Numbered from the stretch's first letter, positions 36,861 to 52,125 are shown. The stretch is 64,000 nt of DNA from Eucommia ulmoides (GCA_016647705.1 CM028335.1:4211501-4275500); one strand, 5' to 3'. Numbers and translations are program-made. The notes: generated by a model not told the origin, from the sequence alone.

Positions 36861-37640
36861 GGTGGCCACCGGATGGAGGAGAAGAGAGAGTTTGAAGTAG
36901 AGAGAATAAAGTGGAGAGAGGGAGAGAGGGGGAGAGAAATAGGGTGGTGGGGCCCACTATGGGAAGAGAAAAAGAATTAGGAAAAAGTGGCGCCTGTGTG
37001 ATTTGTTTGGGGTATTCTTAAATTAAAATAATCTTGAGGTATTCCATCATGTTAGGCCATAGTTTATGCAGTCCATTTTAATTATTATCTAAAAATAGTT
37101 TATTCATTAAAAATGAAATGTCACATAAATCCCCAATGTAATGGTTACATTGGTTACACTACCATTCAAAATGAAAATTCACACAAACTCCCAAGATTAC
37201 CGTTACAAAGTGTAGGAATTGAGAGGTCTCCAATAATTATTGTAGATTTTTCTCAATCTCTTCTCCCACTTTTAATCTATATAAATATATCACATTTTAG
37301 TTTGTTTACTTCATCGATCACTTCTGCAACCAAAATTTTCATTTGATAAACCACCGTACAAATAAGTGATCTCCTTCATAAATGATTTTTCTATTATTTT
37401 TGTGAATTTCAATCCAAAACTGGACATTGTACTGTCACTTTTTGTTACTTTTTGTTAAGAAGAAAAAAAAAAGAGGATTTGTTGAATGGTCGATTAGTTC
37501 TAATTTGAGATTAAAGTTGAAATGAGCTCTACTAAGGTATTTTGGTATCTTTTAAACATTAAAAATGAAAAGAACTCCTCAACCAAGAGTTGATAGAAAC
37601 CACCTTTGCATCTACCAATATGGATGGAGGGATGAGATCA
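36551..37640. other. GST2 upstream region with AT/AG microsatellite
   Basis: (AT)n then (AG)n at 36810-36858, then a GA-rich zone to 36960. From about 37580 it resembles the other GST promoters (caccttt-gcatctac, gatgagatcatc). No clear TATA box is seen in the last 100 bp before the GST2 ATG. No other gene. Confidence 0.5.
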
Positions 37641-37659
37641 TCGCATAGGTAATCAATGA

Positions 37660-38861
<1,202 letters not shown>

Positions 38862-38995
38862 AAGCGTTGTGCATGAAATTCTTAGAAAATTGGTTTTTTG
38901 CTTGTCTTTGAGATTGAAATTCTAAGAAAATTGTTAAGCTTTATGTTCTATGTATTGAAATATTTATTCTCTAGTATTTAATATTTTACGGGTCA

Positions 38996-39165
38996 TGTTT
39001 ACCATTTTTTGTAGTTTTTTTATTGGCTTATTAATTAGAACAGTATTATTCTATGTTTAGTCTATTGTTTTGGTTATATAATTGAGTGTAGGGCTCTCTT
39101 GTAATATAACAAGACAATTAAAATTATTTTCTTTATCTCCTATATCTTTTTTGGTATCCAAAGCC
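38996..39165 (+). mobile_element. Plus-strand copia LTR and primer-site relic (copy B)
   Basis: Counterpart of 5878-6047, starting TGTTTACC and ending near TGGTATCCAAAGCC at 39152-39165. More decayed at the primer site than copy A. Confidence 0.45.
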
Positions 39166-39619
39166 TAAAAACAACAAAAACACAATAAAAATAAATAAAA
39201 AATAAAATTGCCTCTATCCATGCCCTACCTGTACAGCCGGCATTCCTACCCCTGCACAATGCCCTAGCCCAACCACAATCACCGTCGACTCCTTGCTCCA
39301 GCAGCACCGCCGCCTGCAAACATTCGCGAAGATCCACTAGAGCCAGAGAGACTTGTGTGCATCTACCAGCACCACAAAACCCTAATTGTTGCCCCTACAC
39401 GCATCTACCAGGGCCATAAAACCCTATCGCCAGCCCTAAGCACAGCCACCTATGCCCCGAAACCCTAGTTGTCGCCCCTACGCGCATCTATCAACATCCC
39501 ATATTTACTAAACAACGATATCTTTATCTTACCTCTTATTGAGATGGGGTAGGTATCTATGTGGACCCTGAGGTTTATCAAATTATACATTTGATCCCTC
39601 AAGTTCCATATTTGTTTCA

Positions 39620-40440
39620 ATCCTGTAAAATTGAAAACGTTGTTAATGAATTTGGACAAATACGCCGTTCTCAACGGTACTATATGTCCGAACAAGAGGG
39701 CGACAGGTGTCATCCCAAAGATGTGTTACCATCAAATGTTGCGGAGGAACTGGACAAGGAGGAGCCTCAGGGGTAGTAGTAGCAGAAGGATTAGTCTGTG
39801 ATACAAGAGAGGCAGAAGGCAAAAGAGAGGAAGTGGTTTTGCGTTGGGCCTCATAGTTGAGCAGTTGAGCACGCAAATAAAAGAATAATGGGAGGGAGTC
39901 AAAACTCTCAATAGTAATGACTAACATGTCAAACTTAGAACCAAGGCCCTCGAGAATGACATTAACTAGATTTTTGTTGGAGACAGACTCGCCTACAACG
40001 GCAAAGGCATCAGAAATAGATTTTTGTAGATATTTAGATATAGATCTGGTACCACGCTCAAGGGTGGTGAGTCGTTTCCTGTAAATGAAGAAGTTGGTAA
40101 TGGACTTCTGAGAAAAAATATCTTGAATGAGTGTCTAAATGGCAGTGGAGGACTTGCACCAAACCACGGAAGCTAATATGGATTCAAATAGTATGATAAA
40201 GATAACACTGACGATGATTTTGTCAACTCAGAGCCAAATATAGTGGTGAGGTTCATCGCAAGGACAAGTGTAGGAGCCATCAATAAACCAAAAGGTTTTG
40301 GCTATAGAAAAAGGCTTCCATTTGGTAAGGCCAGAGAAGAAAAGTTGGCATCTGTGAGTTTGACAGTGATAAGATTGGTGAAAAGGTTTGGGGTTCAGTA
40401 GAGATGGTGGAGCCGCTATTGAAATTCGTAAATATGATTG
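39620..40440 (-). pseudogene. Copia gag relic (copy B)
   Basis: Counterpart of 6500-7330. Contains TFWFIDGSYTCPCDEPHHY, RLTTLERGTRSISKYL and LVNVILEGLGSKFDMLVIT. The piece 39927-39643 is still open and runs on into a Pro/Ala-rich segment. Stops and frameshifts elsewhere. Confidence 0.7.
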
Positions 40441-41241
40441 ATATGAGAAAACAGGTGAAATGGTAATTAGTGGAAAGTTTAGGGTGCAAATAGGAACTTG
40501 TAGAAAGTTATAAGGAAGAGATCGATGAATTTTGAAAAAGGTGGGGTTATTTTGGTCAATTTTGGGAGAACCAGTGAGTTTAGGAACTACTGAGATAGTT
40601 TCTATGATTTAGAGGATCGAAAAAAAAAACTGTGGGATTTAAAGGATAAGAATGCAACGATGAAATTGATTAACGAGGGGAAAAAATTTACAGCGACGGC
40701 TTGAGAAGGAAGGGAGGGAAATACTTAATCGCGGCGACACTCAGTGGAAGAAGAGAGAAGGCGACCGAACAAGGGAGACAGCAACACTAGAACAACAACT
40801 TCGGCAACTACTAAACCAGAAGTGAAGCACAGAATCGAGAAGGGGTTGTGAACTTTGCAGTTCGTAGCTACAAAGAAGATCAACGAATAGTCTGAAATCA
40901 GGAGGAGAATTAGAGTTTTCTTAGAAGAGGGGAACATTATTAGGCTTCAATTTATACAATAATTACTTGTAATTGTTCCTAGATTATAGCTTGTAACTGT
41001 TCCTAAATTATTGGCTAAATAATTTGAATTAATGACTAAATGAATTACAATAAAGAGAGGTTTAATATTTGCAATTATTTTTCTCCAAAAAAAAAATGTT
41101 CTTTAAACATAGAATAGTGTTGGAGAAATTACAAATTTGATCGAGAAATATACGAACTAATATCGAATTGCAACATTAAAAATCGGTACACATATCTTAT
41201 CTTTAACTTGTCCCCTCCTGTATAGAATGACTTGCCTTTAT

Positions 41242-43934
41242 TGTCACGACCCGTCCCGGAACCCGTCATCCCGAGGCTGGCGTGACTACAACTCTGACAT
41301 CACCAATACCCAAAACAACCAAATGAAAGACATTATGTTCCCACCAATATAATACAAACATTTTTATGGGGGACACACTCTTCCCAATATATGTCTAACA
41401 AACAGTATTCATCTATGAACCTTTTAACAGGTTCGTCTTGGACAGCTTCTCTCAAACACACCTCTATGACTCCATCACGCAGCTCTACCTAGTACCAGTA
41501 GGGGACCGACTCCTAACCATTGTACCTGCGAGTGTACTGCCTTCTTAGTAAAACATTTCTAAAATATTAATACGTTCCAAATATTTTCACCATTTAGTAT
41601 GGATCAAACACAGGTATTTAAGCAATGGAAATAGGCGCTATAGATAAGTTCTAGCCAGATTCATCTTAGTATAAAATCATACCAATTATCATAATAAATA
41701 ATATCAAATCAATCAATATACGTAATGCACCACATCTCAAGCCCCAATCTCAAACACACACCTCCAACACACACACACTGGCTAGCCCTAGTGATCGTTT
41801 TAACCTCACGATCGGGAGTTGCAACGGTACCGTAACATTCATAGGAATGCCTTCCTACGAAATATCCACACCCCTTTTTGGGGAGAAATACAATCCACAC
41901 CCCTTACGGGGAGAAATATAATCCACACCCCTTTCGGGGAGAAATATAATCCACACCCCTTTCGGGGAGAACAGCCATGACATCGTCAAAATCCAATACC
42001 ATATCATCTAATCGCAACTCAATAAATATCACTTACTCAAAATCGTCAAACCACCACGTCTACCACTGTTCTCAAACCAACTTTTAAATTCGAAAATCAT
42101 ACTTTATATCTTCTTTTAAAGAAAACGTCTGATTTTATCAATTCCACTTTTTCACTATTTATTTTTAGAAAACCAGGCATTTTTAGAAAAATAGATGTTT
42201 CCTATTCTCTTTTTAAAAACGCCGTCTAATTTTACCAAATCCAGCAGAAATTCATTTTCAGCTCCTTTTCGAAAACTATCGAAATTCAGTTTACCACCTT
42301 ATTCAGATCGTGCATGATCCATATCATTTATAAGTTCATACAGTTTAAATATTCACATATTTCATCATATACATTCGTAGAAAAATAGTTTGGCAAGAAG
42401 ACAGTACACTCACCTCGATCTCCGTTTTGCACAACTGACACTGCCCGCACTCTATCTGGACGCCAGTGCCTGCGAACCTAATAGTGGCAGAGTCTAAATT
42501 AATATCTTATCTAAAATATCCTAATCATGCAATGCCGGCCTTATATTCCGAATTGTTACTATTTTATGTACCACGTAATTAAAATTAATTAATCATTAGG
42601 AAATTGTTACAATATTTGGGATTTGTAACGCCAAATAATATTTAATTTAACGAGAATTATTAGTCGATTGAAATTTTACCTGTTTCCGAATCGTTTGGAG
42701 ACCACGAGAGGGGTTTTGAATTTTCAGTGGGGTGGTTCGTGTAATTCCTTTTTTTTTTCTTTTTCTTTTTTTTTTTCTTTTTTTTTCTTTCCTTCTTCTT
42801 CCTTCTTTTTTTTTTTCCCGTTTCTCTTTTCTGCTCCGTCTTCTGCTTCCGTTCCGGTTTGAACGTCATCCTACTTCAACCACGAACACACCACCCCCCC
42901 CTCGTTACTCACACTCTAAACGCCGAACACAACCCTACTCCCCTTCCACAGTAACCGTGGACCGAACAAACTCCCCGCCGGACGACGACGTCACCGGCGA
43001 CTCCCTCTCCCTCACTTCGTTTTCTATTTTCTGCTTTGGGACTCGCCGGCGACCGACCGTGCTCCGATCACGCCCCACCTTCACGAAGACGGAACACCCG
43101 TGACGTCGACCGGAACACCTACCCGAATCGATACCCACCTTCTCTCTCTCTAACACTCCGGCGACAACTCCGGCGACCTCCCCCACAACGATCACTCCCA
43201 CCGGATGAGAAGAGCACCCCGGAGACGGCAACGATCACGAAACACACATACTCGTAGCTGAACGGCCGACCGAATGCTCCCCCGGACGACCGGCGACGAT
43301 CGCCCACCACCTTTGCCGAACCACCACCCTCTCTTCTAAAATTTGACGACGGCACCCTCACGAAGCACGCCGTCGACCAAGCACACCACCCCACACGATC
43401 TCCGACCACCAACCACTCAGTGGACGTCCGAACCCACTGCCGGCCGATCTCCCTCTCTCTCTCTTCTTTCTCTCTTCCATGTTTCTGCTTCCTTTTCCGT
43501 TTTCTTTTTTTTTTTTTTTTTATCATGGAATTCTGTTTTTTATCACAACCGGTGCATGTAATTAGTGGCTTCGGATTCCTTGTCGGCCATGCGTTTTGTC
43601 CGACCGTCTGCGTGTGGGTGTGTATAAATAAAAATAAAAAAAAACATTTTCCCTTAATTGCTCTTTCCTCCCCCCAATTTCCTTTAAACCCTAATTTTAA
43701 TCCTTTTCAACTTTTAAAAGTTCATAAGATTTTCAATTCCATCCCTGAAAGTTCCATTTAAATGTTAAATGTCAATTTACCTCCCTAAATTGGGATTCAC
43801 TGTTTCTATATTTCCAATTTGACCCCTAGACTTTTTACTTGAATTTTTAATTGTCCCAGCTTCACCCCGAATTTTCACCATTACTTTAAAAATACCGCTG
43901 AAATAACGTACTTGCTACGATTGGGGTCTTACAT
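41242..43934 (-). repeat. Solo LTR, 2.7 kb, with 5-bp target duplication
   Basis: Starts tgtcacgacccgtccc and ends gggtcttaca on the plus strand, flanked by tttat at 41237-41241 and 43935-43939. Unit A has an uninterrupted ttatcgtcagataac at this point (near 8150), proving the insertion. It is the same family as 52312-55245. The ending GGTCGTGACA on the minus strand resembles large chromovirus (Tekay/Del-type) LTRs, so I read it as minus; that orientation is from memory. Open frames inside (42660-43760) are low-complexity and not genes. Confidence 0.85.
41864..41971. repeat. 28-bp tandem repeat with CCCCTTWCGGGG hairpins
   Basis: About four units of a 28-bp pattern, each holding ccacacccctttcggggaga or a close variant. 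The core ccccttWcgggg can fold on itself. The same array is in the sister LTR at 52996-53135. Confidence 0.8.
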
Positions 43935-43939
43935 TTATC

Positions 43940-44622
43940 GTCAGATAACAGTAATTTTGTACAAGTTGTGAAATCCGAAATTTCATCAAAAGAACACAGT
44001 ACTTTTCCCAATATTTAATATATGAAAAATCATGAATGATACATTGTTGTTGGAGGATGACCTATTTATAGGCATCCAAAATATACAAAATTAAAAACAA
44101 AATATATAAGAAGACGCTACAAAACACTAGAAGTCTGGAAAAAAAAACTCCAAAATAAGTAATTCAATAAATATACAATATTAAAATGGACCTACAAATA
44201 GAATAGAAAATATAGGAACAGATATTTTTGTTTCGGTTATGTTCCCAAATTTTTAGAAACAAATTTATAAAACGGAACATAAATAGATTTCATTAATGAA
44301 AATTCCTAAAATATCTACTGATTATTATTTCTCTCATTAACGTTTTGATATTACAGACAACCTTAATTTCTACGAAGGTGCATGGATAACATCATCTCAT
44401 GAGTCACATCATCAAAATAGGTCATTGATGAATCAACAAATAGTTTGACAAAAAAAAAGTTTGACAATATGAAAGCCAACCTTTTCCTGCAAGTAATGGA
44501 CATATTGTCTTGCTGCCTAAGCTACTTTCCATATTTAAATATAACCCCAACCGTTCTATTTTAGAAAATATAACCAAAAAGAAAAAAAGAAATATTAGAA
44601 AAATCAGTGTGTGAAAAAAAAA
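43940..44622. other. GST3 upstream region (unit B)
   Basis: Matches 8150-8741 upstream of GST1. The TATA position reads atatttaaatata (44531-44543) instead of tatataaata. No other gene. Confidence 0.6.
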
Positions 44623-45853
<1,231 letters not shown>

Positions 45854-47395
45854 AAGCTCATTTCAGTTTTTGCCTGTCAATTTTAATTTTTATTTTAGCA
45901 TGAAATCCTTGACTAATAAGACTTCTATGTATTGGAATAATGTTTTGTTTTTGTTATGTAATAAGCCTAAATAATAATGTCTTTTTGGTTTCTGAAGTCG
46001 TCATTCTTTATGCACATAGAATTCATTTCAAAAGGGGATGAATTTTTAGACGTTTCATTTACTCCAAAATCTACTTTGCTTCATTTTCTACATTTGACTC
46101 TTTCAAATTCTATTAATCTCTTCAACCCATTCACCCGCCACCCACTTTCTTCGTGAAAAATAGAAAAATTATTACCAATTAATTTCAATCGTTTAAAATT
46201 GAATCAAGCAATCTCGTTGTATAGATTTTCTGAACCATCTAGTCCCAATTTCAAAGAGCGCTAAATTTTGCATGACTAATTCGCCCTTGTGATATTCACG
46301 GGATTGGAGATTGCTTTCTTTAAATCGTTATTCCCATGTGAAACGGTTTCATTTTATTAAAATCAAGATGACTATTCCTTTAAAAAAAAAGTCACGATCT
46401 TATTATATATTGAGATTTGTCTGAATAAGATCTTCAAAATAATATCGCGTTCACTGTTTTTTCATTAGTTTTCAGATTCGCGTTACATTCAATATGAATT
46501 TTCACAATTTTCAATTTTCACATTTGTGTTAATTCAACATGTCTTTTGTTTCGACGATGCTTCCCATATACTTTTCATCACCAGCGTCGAAATCGACTCG
46601 AACTCCAGATTTGCTGATTTCAATTTCAATTTTTCGCTTTTGATTTGCGATTCCTCAATCATTAACACATCTTCAATCAGCAGTAGAATCGATTTCGCGT
46701 TTGATATCTGCGATTTCACATTTGTTTGAAGGATCTATGCTGCTCGAAAGTATCGATTTCTCTATCTGTTGCTGTAACTTCGCGTTTGATTTCTCGATTT
46801 TGATTTCTTGATCTGCTGCGATCTGTTGTTGCGTTTTCGATTTCTTCAATCTACTGATATGATTTCGATATCTACAATTAAGGTTCTTACTCTCTAATTT
46901 CAATACCAGTTGTTCAAATTCATAGCCATGGCAATCAATGAGGTGCCTTGTGGATTGAATTTTTTTTTATCTCAAATCTGAATTCTCTTGTTACAATAAA
47001 GCTTGACAACACAAATTATATAATCTGGAGATCTCAGATGCAAACAGTGTTGAAGGCCAACAAACTGTTTGATATGGTGGTAGGATTAGTTGTTTATCCA
47101 GAAGAACATGTGGATGAAACAGGTAAGATGGTACCAAATCCCGAATTCTCTAATTAGATTACACTTTATATGCACCTCAAGAGCTATTTGATAGCAACCG
47201 TGTCTTCTTCTCTTCAACCACTTGTTCATAATCTTCTTCATGCATCTGAAGTATGGAAAGCACTAGAAATAAAGTTTACCTTGATGTCTAGTACTGATAT
47301 TCAACAACTCAAAACGCAGATTTAGAACATCAAGAAAGGCTCATTATCCATGGAGAATTACCTGGAACGATTTAAGGCCATCGTAGATAGTCTAG

Positions 47396-48708
47396 TGATA
47401 GGGGTAATTTATCCATTTATTTTCAAACCGAATTTGGTAGTTTTTTAGTATTTTTATCGTGTTTTATTTTGTTTTAATTAGTTTTTATTTGTTTTTGTAT
47501 AAATCAGGTGTTTAGGACGAAAATGAGCTAAAACGATTGAAAATCAAGCTAATCGATAAAACGATGGTGGAAGAACGGTGGAAAAATGATAAAAAAAAAA
47601 TGCCAAATTATCCACTGCAGCGGTGAAACAACAAAGTGCCCACTGATGAAACGCCGCTGCAGTGATCAAGTTACCGCTGCAGCAGTGACCCCTGTACCTG
47701 TAAAGTAATTTTTTAGATATTTTGGTTCCCTTATCTTTTTCCTCCTCATTTTCGGCCATGAGACCTTAATAGAGATTATAGGTATATTTTGGAGAAGTTT
47801 TGGGGAGAGCTCATCCAAACTTGAAGAAGAAGATCACATTTCGAAAAAGGAGAAACGCTCTCGGAGTGGTTTTAGCGTCGAATCTTCGGATAACGGCTAA
47901 GTTCCTTCGTTTCTTTATTTATTTCTTAACTTTGGTAGTTTGTTTGAGCATGTTTAGCTTGTTTGTCATTGTGTATACGGTTATGGCCATTGGATAAATA
48001 TTGATTCTCTATGGGATTAATATAATTTATGAAAATGTCGTTTATTTGAATTGTGTTTCTTTAACGGTTGTTCTTCATTATTCGATTGTGTTTACCGTTC
48101 TTGTATTTCCATTATATACTTGTTTAGATATATTGAGAAATCGGAGTTTGACACTCGGTAGAGGTAACTCCAAATTCAGACTAGGGTTTAAACACGATGC
48201 GACGATTTAATGACCCGACAGGGTGTTAGAAAGTATGCAACCCATGACATTGAGACGAGACTCATGTGACTATATGTTCTACAAAATGCTAGAGGGGGAC
48301 TTCGGCGTTAACGCGAGATCACATATTCATTCACTTTACACTCAGGAGAGAGAGTAAATGAGTTTACGATACTGAAATTGTCGAATAGGTCGAATATCGT
48401 TATTGTTAACTAAACGAAATCAAACATGTTTAAGTAAACAAAGTTAATCCCTAGATAATCCATTTCCCTAAACGTCTCAATATAGTATAAATAGTGTAAT
48501 TAGATTAATTAGTATTTTAGTTTAGTATTTATATTTATAAACAAAACATATTTTTATCGCCTAAATAAAGTTAGGTTATGATAATCGTGGTACTCAACGA
48601 CCGTCTAATCCAATCCCTATGGATACGACAACTCTAACTCTTTCAATCTATACTAAAACTTGGCCCGTACACTTGCAGTGAAAGTAGTGACATATTTACG
48701 CGCTACTA
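47396..48708 (+). repeat. 5' LTR of the gag-only gypsy element
   Basis: 1313 bp, starting TGATAGGGGTAATTTATC and ending TTTACGCGCTACTA. GC palindrome modules at 47600-47705 (three copies). Confidence 0.85.
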
Positions 48709-48808
48709 AGTTTTTGGCGTCATTGCCGGTGATTGATTTTTAGATTGTTGTTGATATTGTGAGTAAGTGACTTGATTTTAATTTAGGCATTTATTTTGTT
48801 TATAATTT

Positions 48809-49755
48809 TTGTTTGTAATTTTGTTTTATATTTCTCATGCAGGGTACTTGAAGATGTTAGATCAACAAATATTGTTGCATTTCTTTCAACGAGATTCTGA
48901 GCCATTTTATTGTGCTTGGGATCGATACAAGGAGTTACTCAATTGGTTTCCAAATCATCAGTTCCGGAGGGAGTGTCAATTACTGAATTTTCTCGACGGG
49001 TTACAAGCCACAACTAGAACGTGGGTGGAAGGAGGAAACGGTACCACCTCTTTCTACGACCTAACCGCGAACGAAGCCCTTTGGTCGTTGAAGGAATTGG
49101 CGGATTTTGATTATCAGAGTTAGAATTATTCACCAAGTCACCAAAGCTAGGGGGATTGTTTCAATACTACGGCGCCATAGATTAACACCCCGGTCCAAGA
49201 TGTAAAGCCTTCTCCCGCCCTGGAAGAAGTGTTCGCCATAGTTATGGGGAAGACTCAGATTCCTGAGGAAAACGAATGACCAACTCAATGAGCACGAGAA
49301 TCGTCTTGATAATATTGAGACGGTCTATGATGAAATTGATATGACCGTAACGTCTCTTCAGGCGCAAATTGGCCAGCTTATCTGCTATGTTGAGGCCTAG
49401 TCAGAAGCGGTGGCACTGAGGTAAGCAAAATGTCACATCCGTATGTGAAAGCCACCGTGAGGAATCGAATTCAAGAGGGAGGAACTTGGGCGAGATCAAA
49501 GACGATTATGCTAATATTGAGATAACCCAAGTATGGATTGGTGATGAAGAATCACATGTTAATAGTTGTGATTTTTCACCGTTTGAATTCCAATTGGTAA
49601 TACCGCCCTCGATCCAAGACGATCACATTTATAAGGATCCGATGTGGCTCACCTATCCTACCTCGTTTCCAACTCAGTACATTCAAGCTCCCCAAGCACA
49701 AAATCCGGAGAAGAATCGAGTTGAAAGATCAAGACGAACAGAGCGCCAGTCTTGA
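48809..49755 (+). pseudogene. Athila-like gag fragment of the non-autonomous element
   Basis: The first open piece (48809-49123) contains SEPFYCAWDRYKELLNWFP, RRECQLLNFLDGLQATTRTW and ANEALWSLKELADFD, the core gag domain of Athila elements. Stops follow. A second piece (49486-49755) has VWIGDEESHVNSCDFSPF and a Pro/Gln-rich end with no known domain. The gap carries several stops and a likely frameshift. The start codon is uncertain because the first 15 or so residues are unlike gag. Confidence 0.7.
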
Positions 49756-49839
49756 GGGCGTTTAAAATCAAGACCTATATGTTGTGTTGTATGATACATA
49801 TAATGGGCAGAAGCCGCTTTTTGACGAGCCCTTCTCTAT

Positions 49840-49886
49840 GTCTGGTCAAGGATAATAAACCAAGCGCTTCTTGGGAGGCAACCCAA
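49840..49886 (+). other. Two-hairpin motif, third occurrence
   Basis: GTCTGGTCAAGGATAATAAA then CCAAGCGCTTC, then TTGGG-AGGCAA-CCCAA (stem TTGGG/CCCAA). Same order and loop as at 26876-26930 and 19916-19966, with one compensating base pair in the second stem. Confidence 0.65.
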
Positions 49887-50736
49887 ATCAAAAATAAATT
49901 AGATTCATCATTGCCAACTTGATTCGGAGACGAGATCATCTCACCTCCCAGGTACGTGTTCTAAACCTCCATCTTCATTATCATGCTATATGTTTTTATT
50001 GGGATCGCTGATGGGCCAATGTAGACAATACCCGTTCTAAGTTCGGGGGTGATGTGTAGTATGTTATTATGTTTTATTGTTGTTAGTTATGTTTTATTTT
50101 TTTCAATGTATGCATATTTGTTTAGGTTTAGTTTGTTTATGTATTAGTTGTTGTGTGCTAAATTTTGTACTTAATCTATAGGGGGTTACGAGAGTGATTG
50201 AGCCAAGCGTTGTGCCTCGGGTATCGTTAAGTTAATAACGTTAACCTGTTTTCTATTCCCGATATATCCTTAGCCATTTTTCAAAAATCGAACCAAGTCC
50301 TATTGATCTTTTTGAATTTCTTAGCTTACATTAGTGGAGAATGGAACCCTATCAGGCATATGGATTTCCTATACCTTATTGGTTTTAGTCTTGAACTTTA
50401 TTGGTGGATAATTCAATCCAATCGGTAGATATTTGTATAATTGAGTTTTTGCACACGCACTTTAAAATGATCTAGAATGACTCTTACTATTATTGAATGT
50501 TAAAATTCTAGAACACCACATGATGCATTTTATTTTTGAACTCGATAGAATTGGGGGCCGATAAGGGAAAACCGTTTGGCCGGGTAGATGAAATTCAAAA
50601 CTTGCACGTTGTTATTTTTAGTTTGTTTGTGTTTTTTTATTTTTAGTATTTAATATTCGTAATTAGTCGTTGTAGTTTCTTATATTGTGTAGGTGTTTTG
50701 CTCGAAGACTAGCAAATTTCTAAATTTGGAGGTATT
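49887..50736 (+). other. 3' internal region of the gag-only element
   Basis: No open frame with a known domain. It resembles the non-coding tail of Athila elements and ends in the polypurine-like tract aaatttggaggtatt (50722-50736). Confidence 0.5.
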
Positions 50737-52125
50737 TGATAGGGATAATTTATCAATTTATTTCCAAACTGAATTTGGTAGTTTTTTAGTATTTTTATCT
50801 TGTTTTAATTAGCTTTTATTTGCTTTTGTATAAATCAGGTGTTTGGGACGAAAATGAGTTAAAACGGTTAAAAATCAAGCTAATCAGTAGAACGACAGTG
50901 GAAGAACGGTGGAAAAATGATGAAAAATACCAAGTTGTCCACCGCTGCAGTGGCAAAACAACAGAGAGCTCAATTTCACACTATCTGTCCACCGCTGCAG
51001 CGGTGAAACAACAGAGTGCCCACTGATGAAATACCGCTGCAATGATCAAGCCACTACTGCAGTGGTAACCATTGCCGACATACCCCACCGCTGCAACGGT
51101 GACCCCTGCACCTGTAAACTAGTTTTTTAGATATTTTGGTTCCCTTATCTTCTTTCCTCCTCTCATTTTCGGCCATGAGACCTCAATAGAGATTAGAGGT
51201 ATATTTTGGAGAGGTTTTGGAGAGAGCTCATCCAAACCCGAAGAAGAAGATCACATTTCGAAGGAAGATAAACGCTCTCGGAGTGGTTTTAGCGTCAGAT
51301 CTTCAGATAACGGCTAAGTTCCTTCGTTTCTTTCTTTATTTCTTAACTTTAATAGTTTGCTTGGGTATGTTTAACTCGTTTGTCATTGTATAAATGGTTT
51401 TGGTCATTAGCTAAATATGGATTATCTGTGGGATTAACATAATTTATGAAAATGTCGTTTGTTTGAATTGTGTTTCTTTAATGGTTATTCTTCGCTATTC
51501 GATTGTGTTTACCGTTCTTGTATTTCCATTATATGTTTGTTTAGATATATTAAGAAATCGGGATTTGACACTCGGAAGAGGTAACCCTGGATTTATACTA
51601 CGGTTTAAATACAACGCGACAATCTAATGACCCAGGAGGACGTTAGAAAGTGTGCAATCCACGACGTTGGGGCGAGACTCATGTGACTATGTGTTCTACA
51701 AAACGCTAGAGGGGAACTCCATTGGTAACACGAAGTCACATATTCATTCACTTTACACTCGGGAGAGGAAGTGAATGAGTTTACGATACTGAGATTGTCG
51801 GATTAGTCGAATACCGTTATTGTTAACTAAACGAAACCAAATACGTTTGAGTAAACGAAGTTAATCCCTAGATAATTCATTCCCCTAAACGTCTCAATAT
51901 AGTATAAATAGTGTAATTAGATTAATTAGTATTTTAGTTTAGTATTTATATTTATAAACAAAACATATTTTTATCACCTAAATAAAGTTAGGTTATGATA
52001 ATCGCAGTACTCAACGACCTTCTAATCCAATCTCTGTGGATACGACAACCCTAACTCTTCCAATCTATAGTAAAACTTGACCCGTACACTTACGGTGAAA
52101 GTAGCGACATATTTACACACTACTA
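50737..52125 (+). repeat. 3' LTR of the gag-only gypsy element
   Basis: 1389 bp, 76 bp longer than the 5' LTR. Most of the extra length lies in the palindrome array at 50936-51117, which has five modules against three. Confidence 0.85.

Larger units (their letters stand above)
47396..52125 (+). mobile_element. Non-autonomous gypsy element with gag fragment only (TR-GAG type)
   Basis: Two LTRs (47396-48708, 50737-52125) enclose 2.03 kb. Perfect 5-bp target duplication tctag at 47391-47395 and 52126-52130. The primer site TGGCGTCATTGCCGGTGA (48715-48732) is tRNA-Asp type; the polypurine-like tract aaatttggaggtatt precedes the second LTR. There is a gag domain but no protease, RT or integrase, matching terminal-repeat retrotransposons with gag. 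The host copia gag frame resumes after it. Confidence 0.88.

Noticed and set aside
41864-41971. CRISPR-like array
   Set aside because: 28-bp units are contiguous with no unique spacers, and lie in a plant LTR.
42660-43526. Several overlapping open frames on both strands
   Set aside because: Low-complexity pyrimidine/purine runs and GC-rich LTR sequence; composition-driven, no domain.
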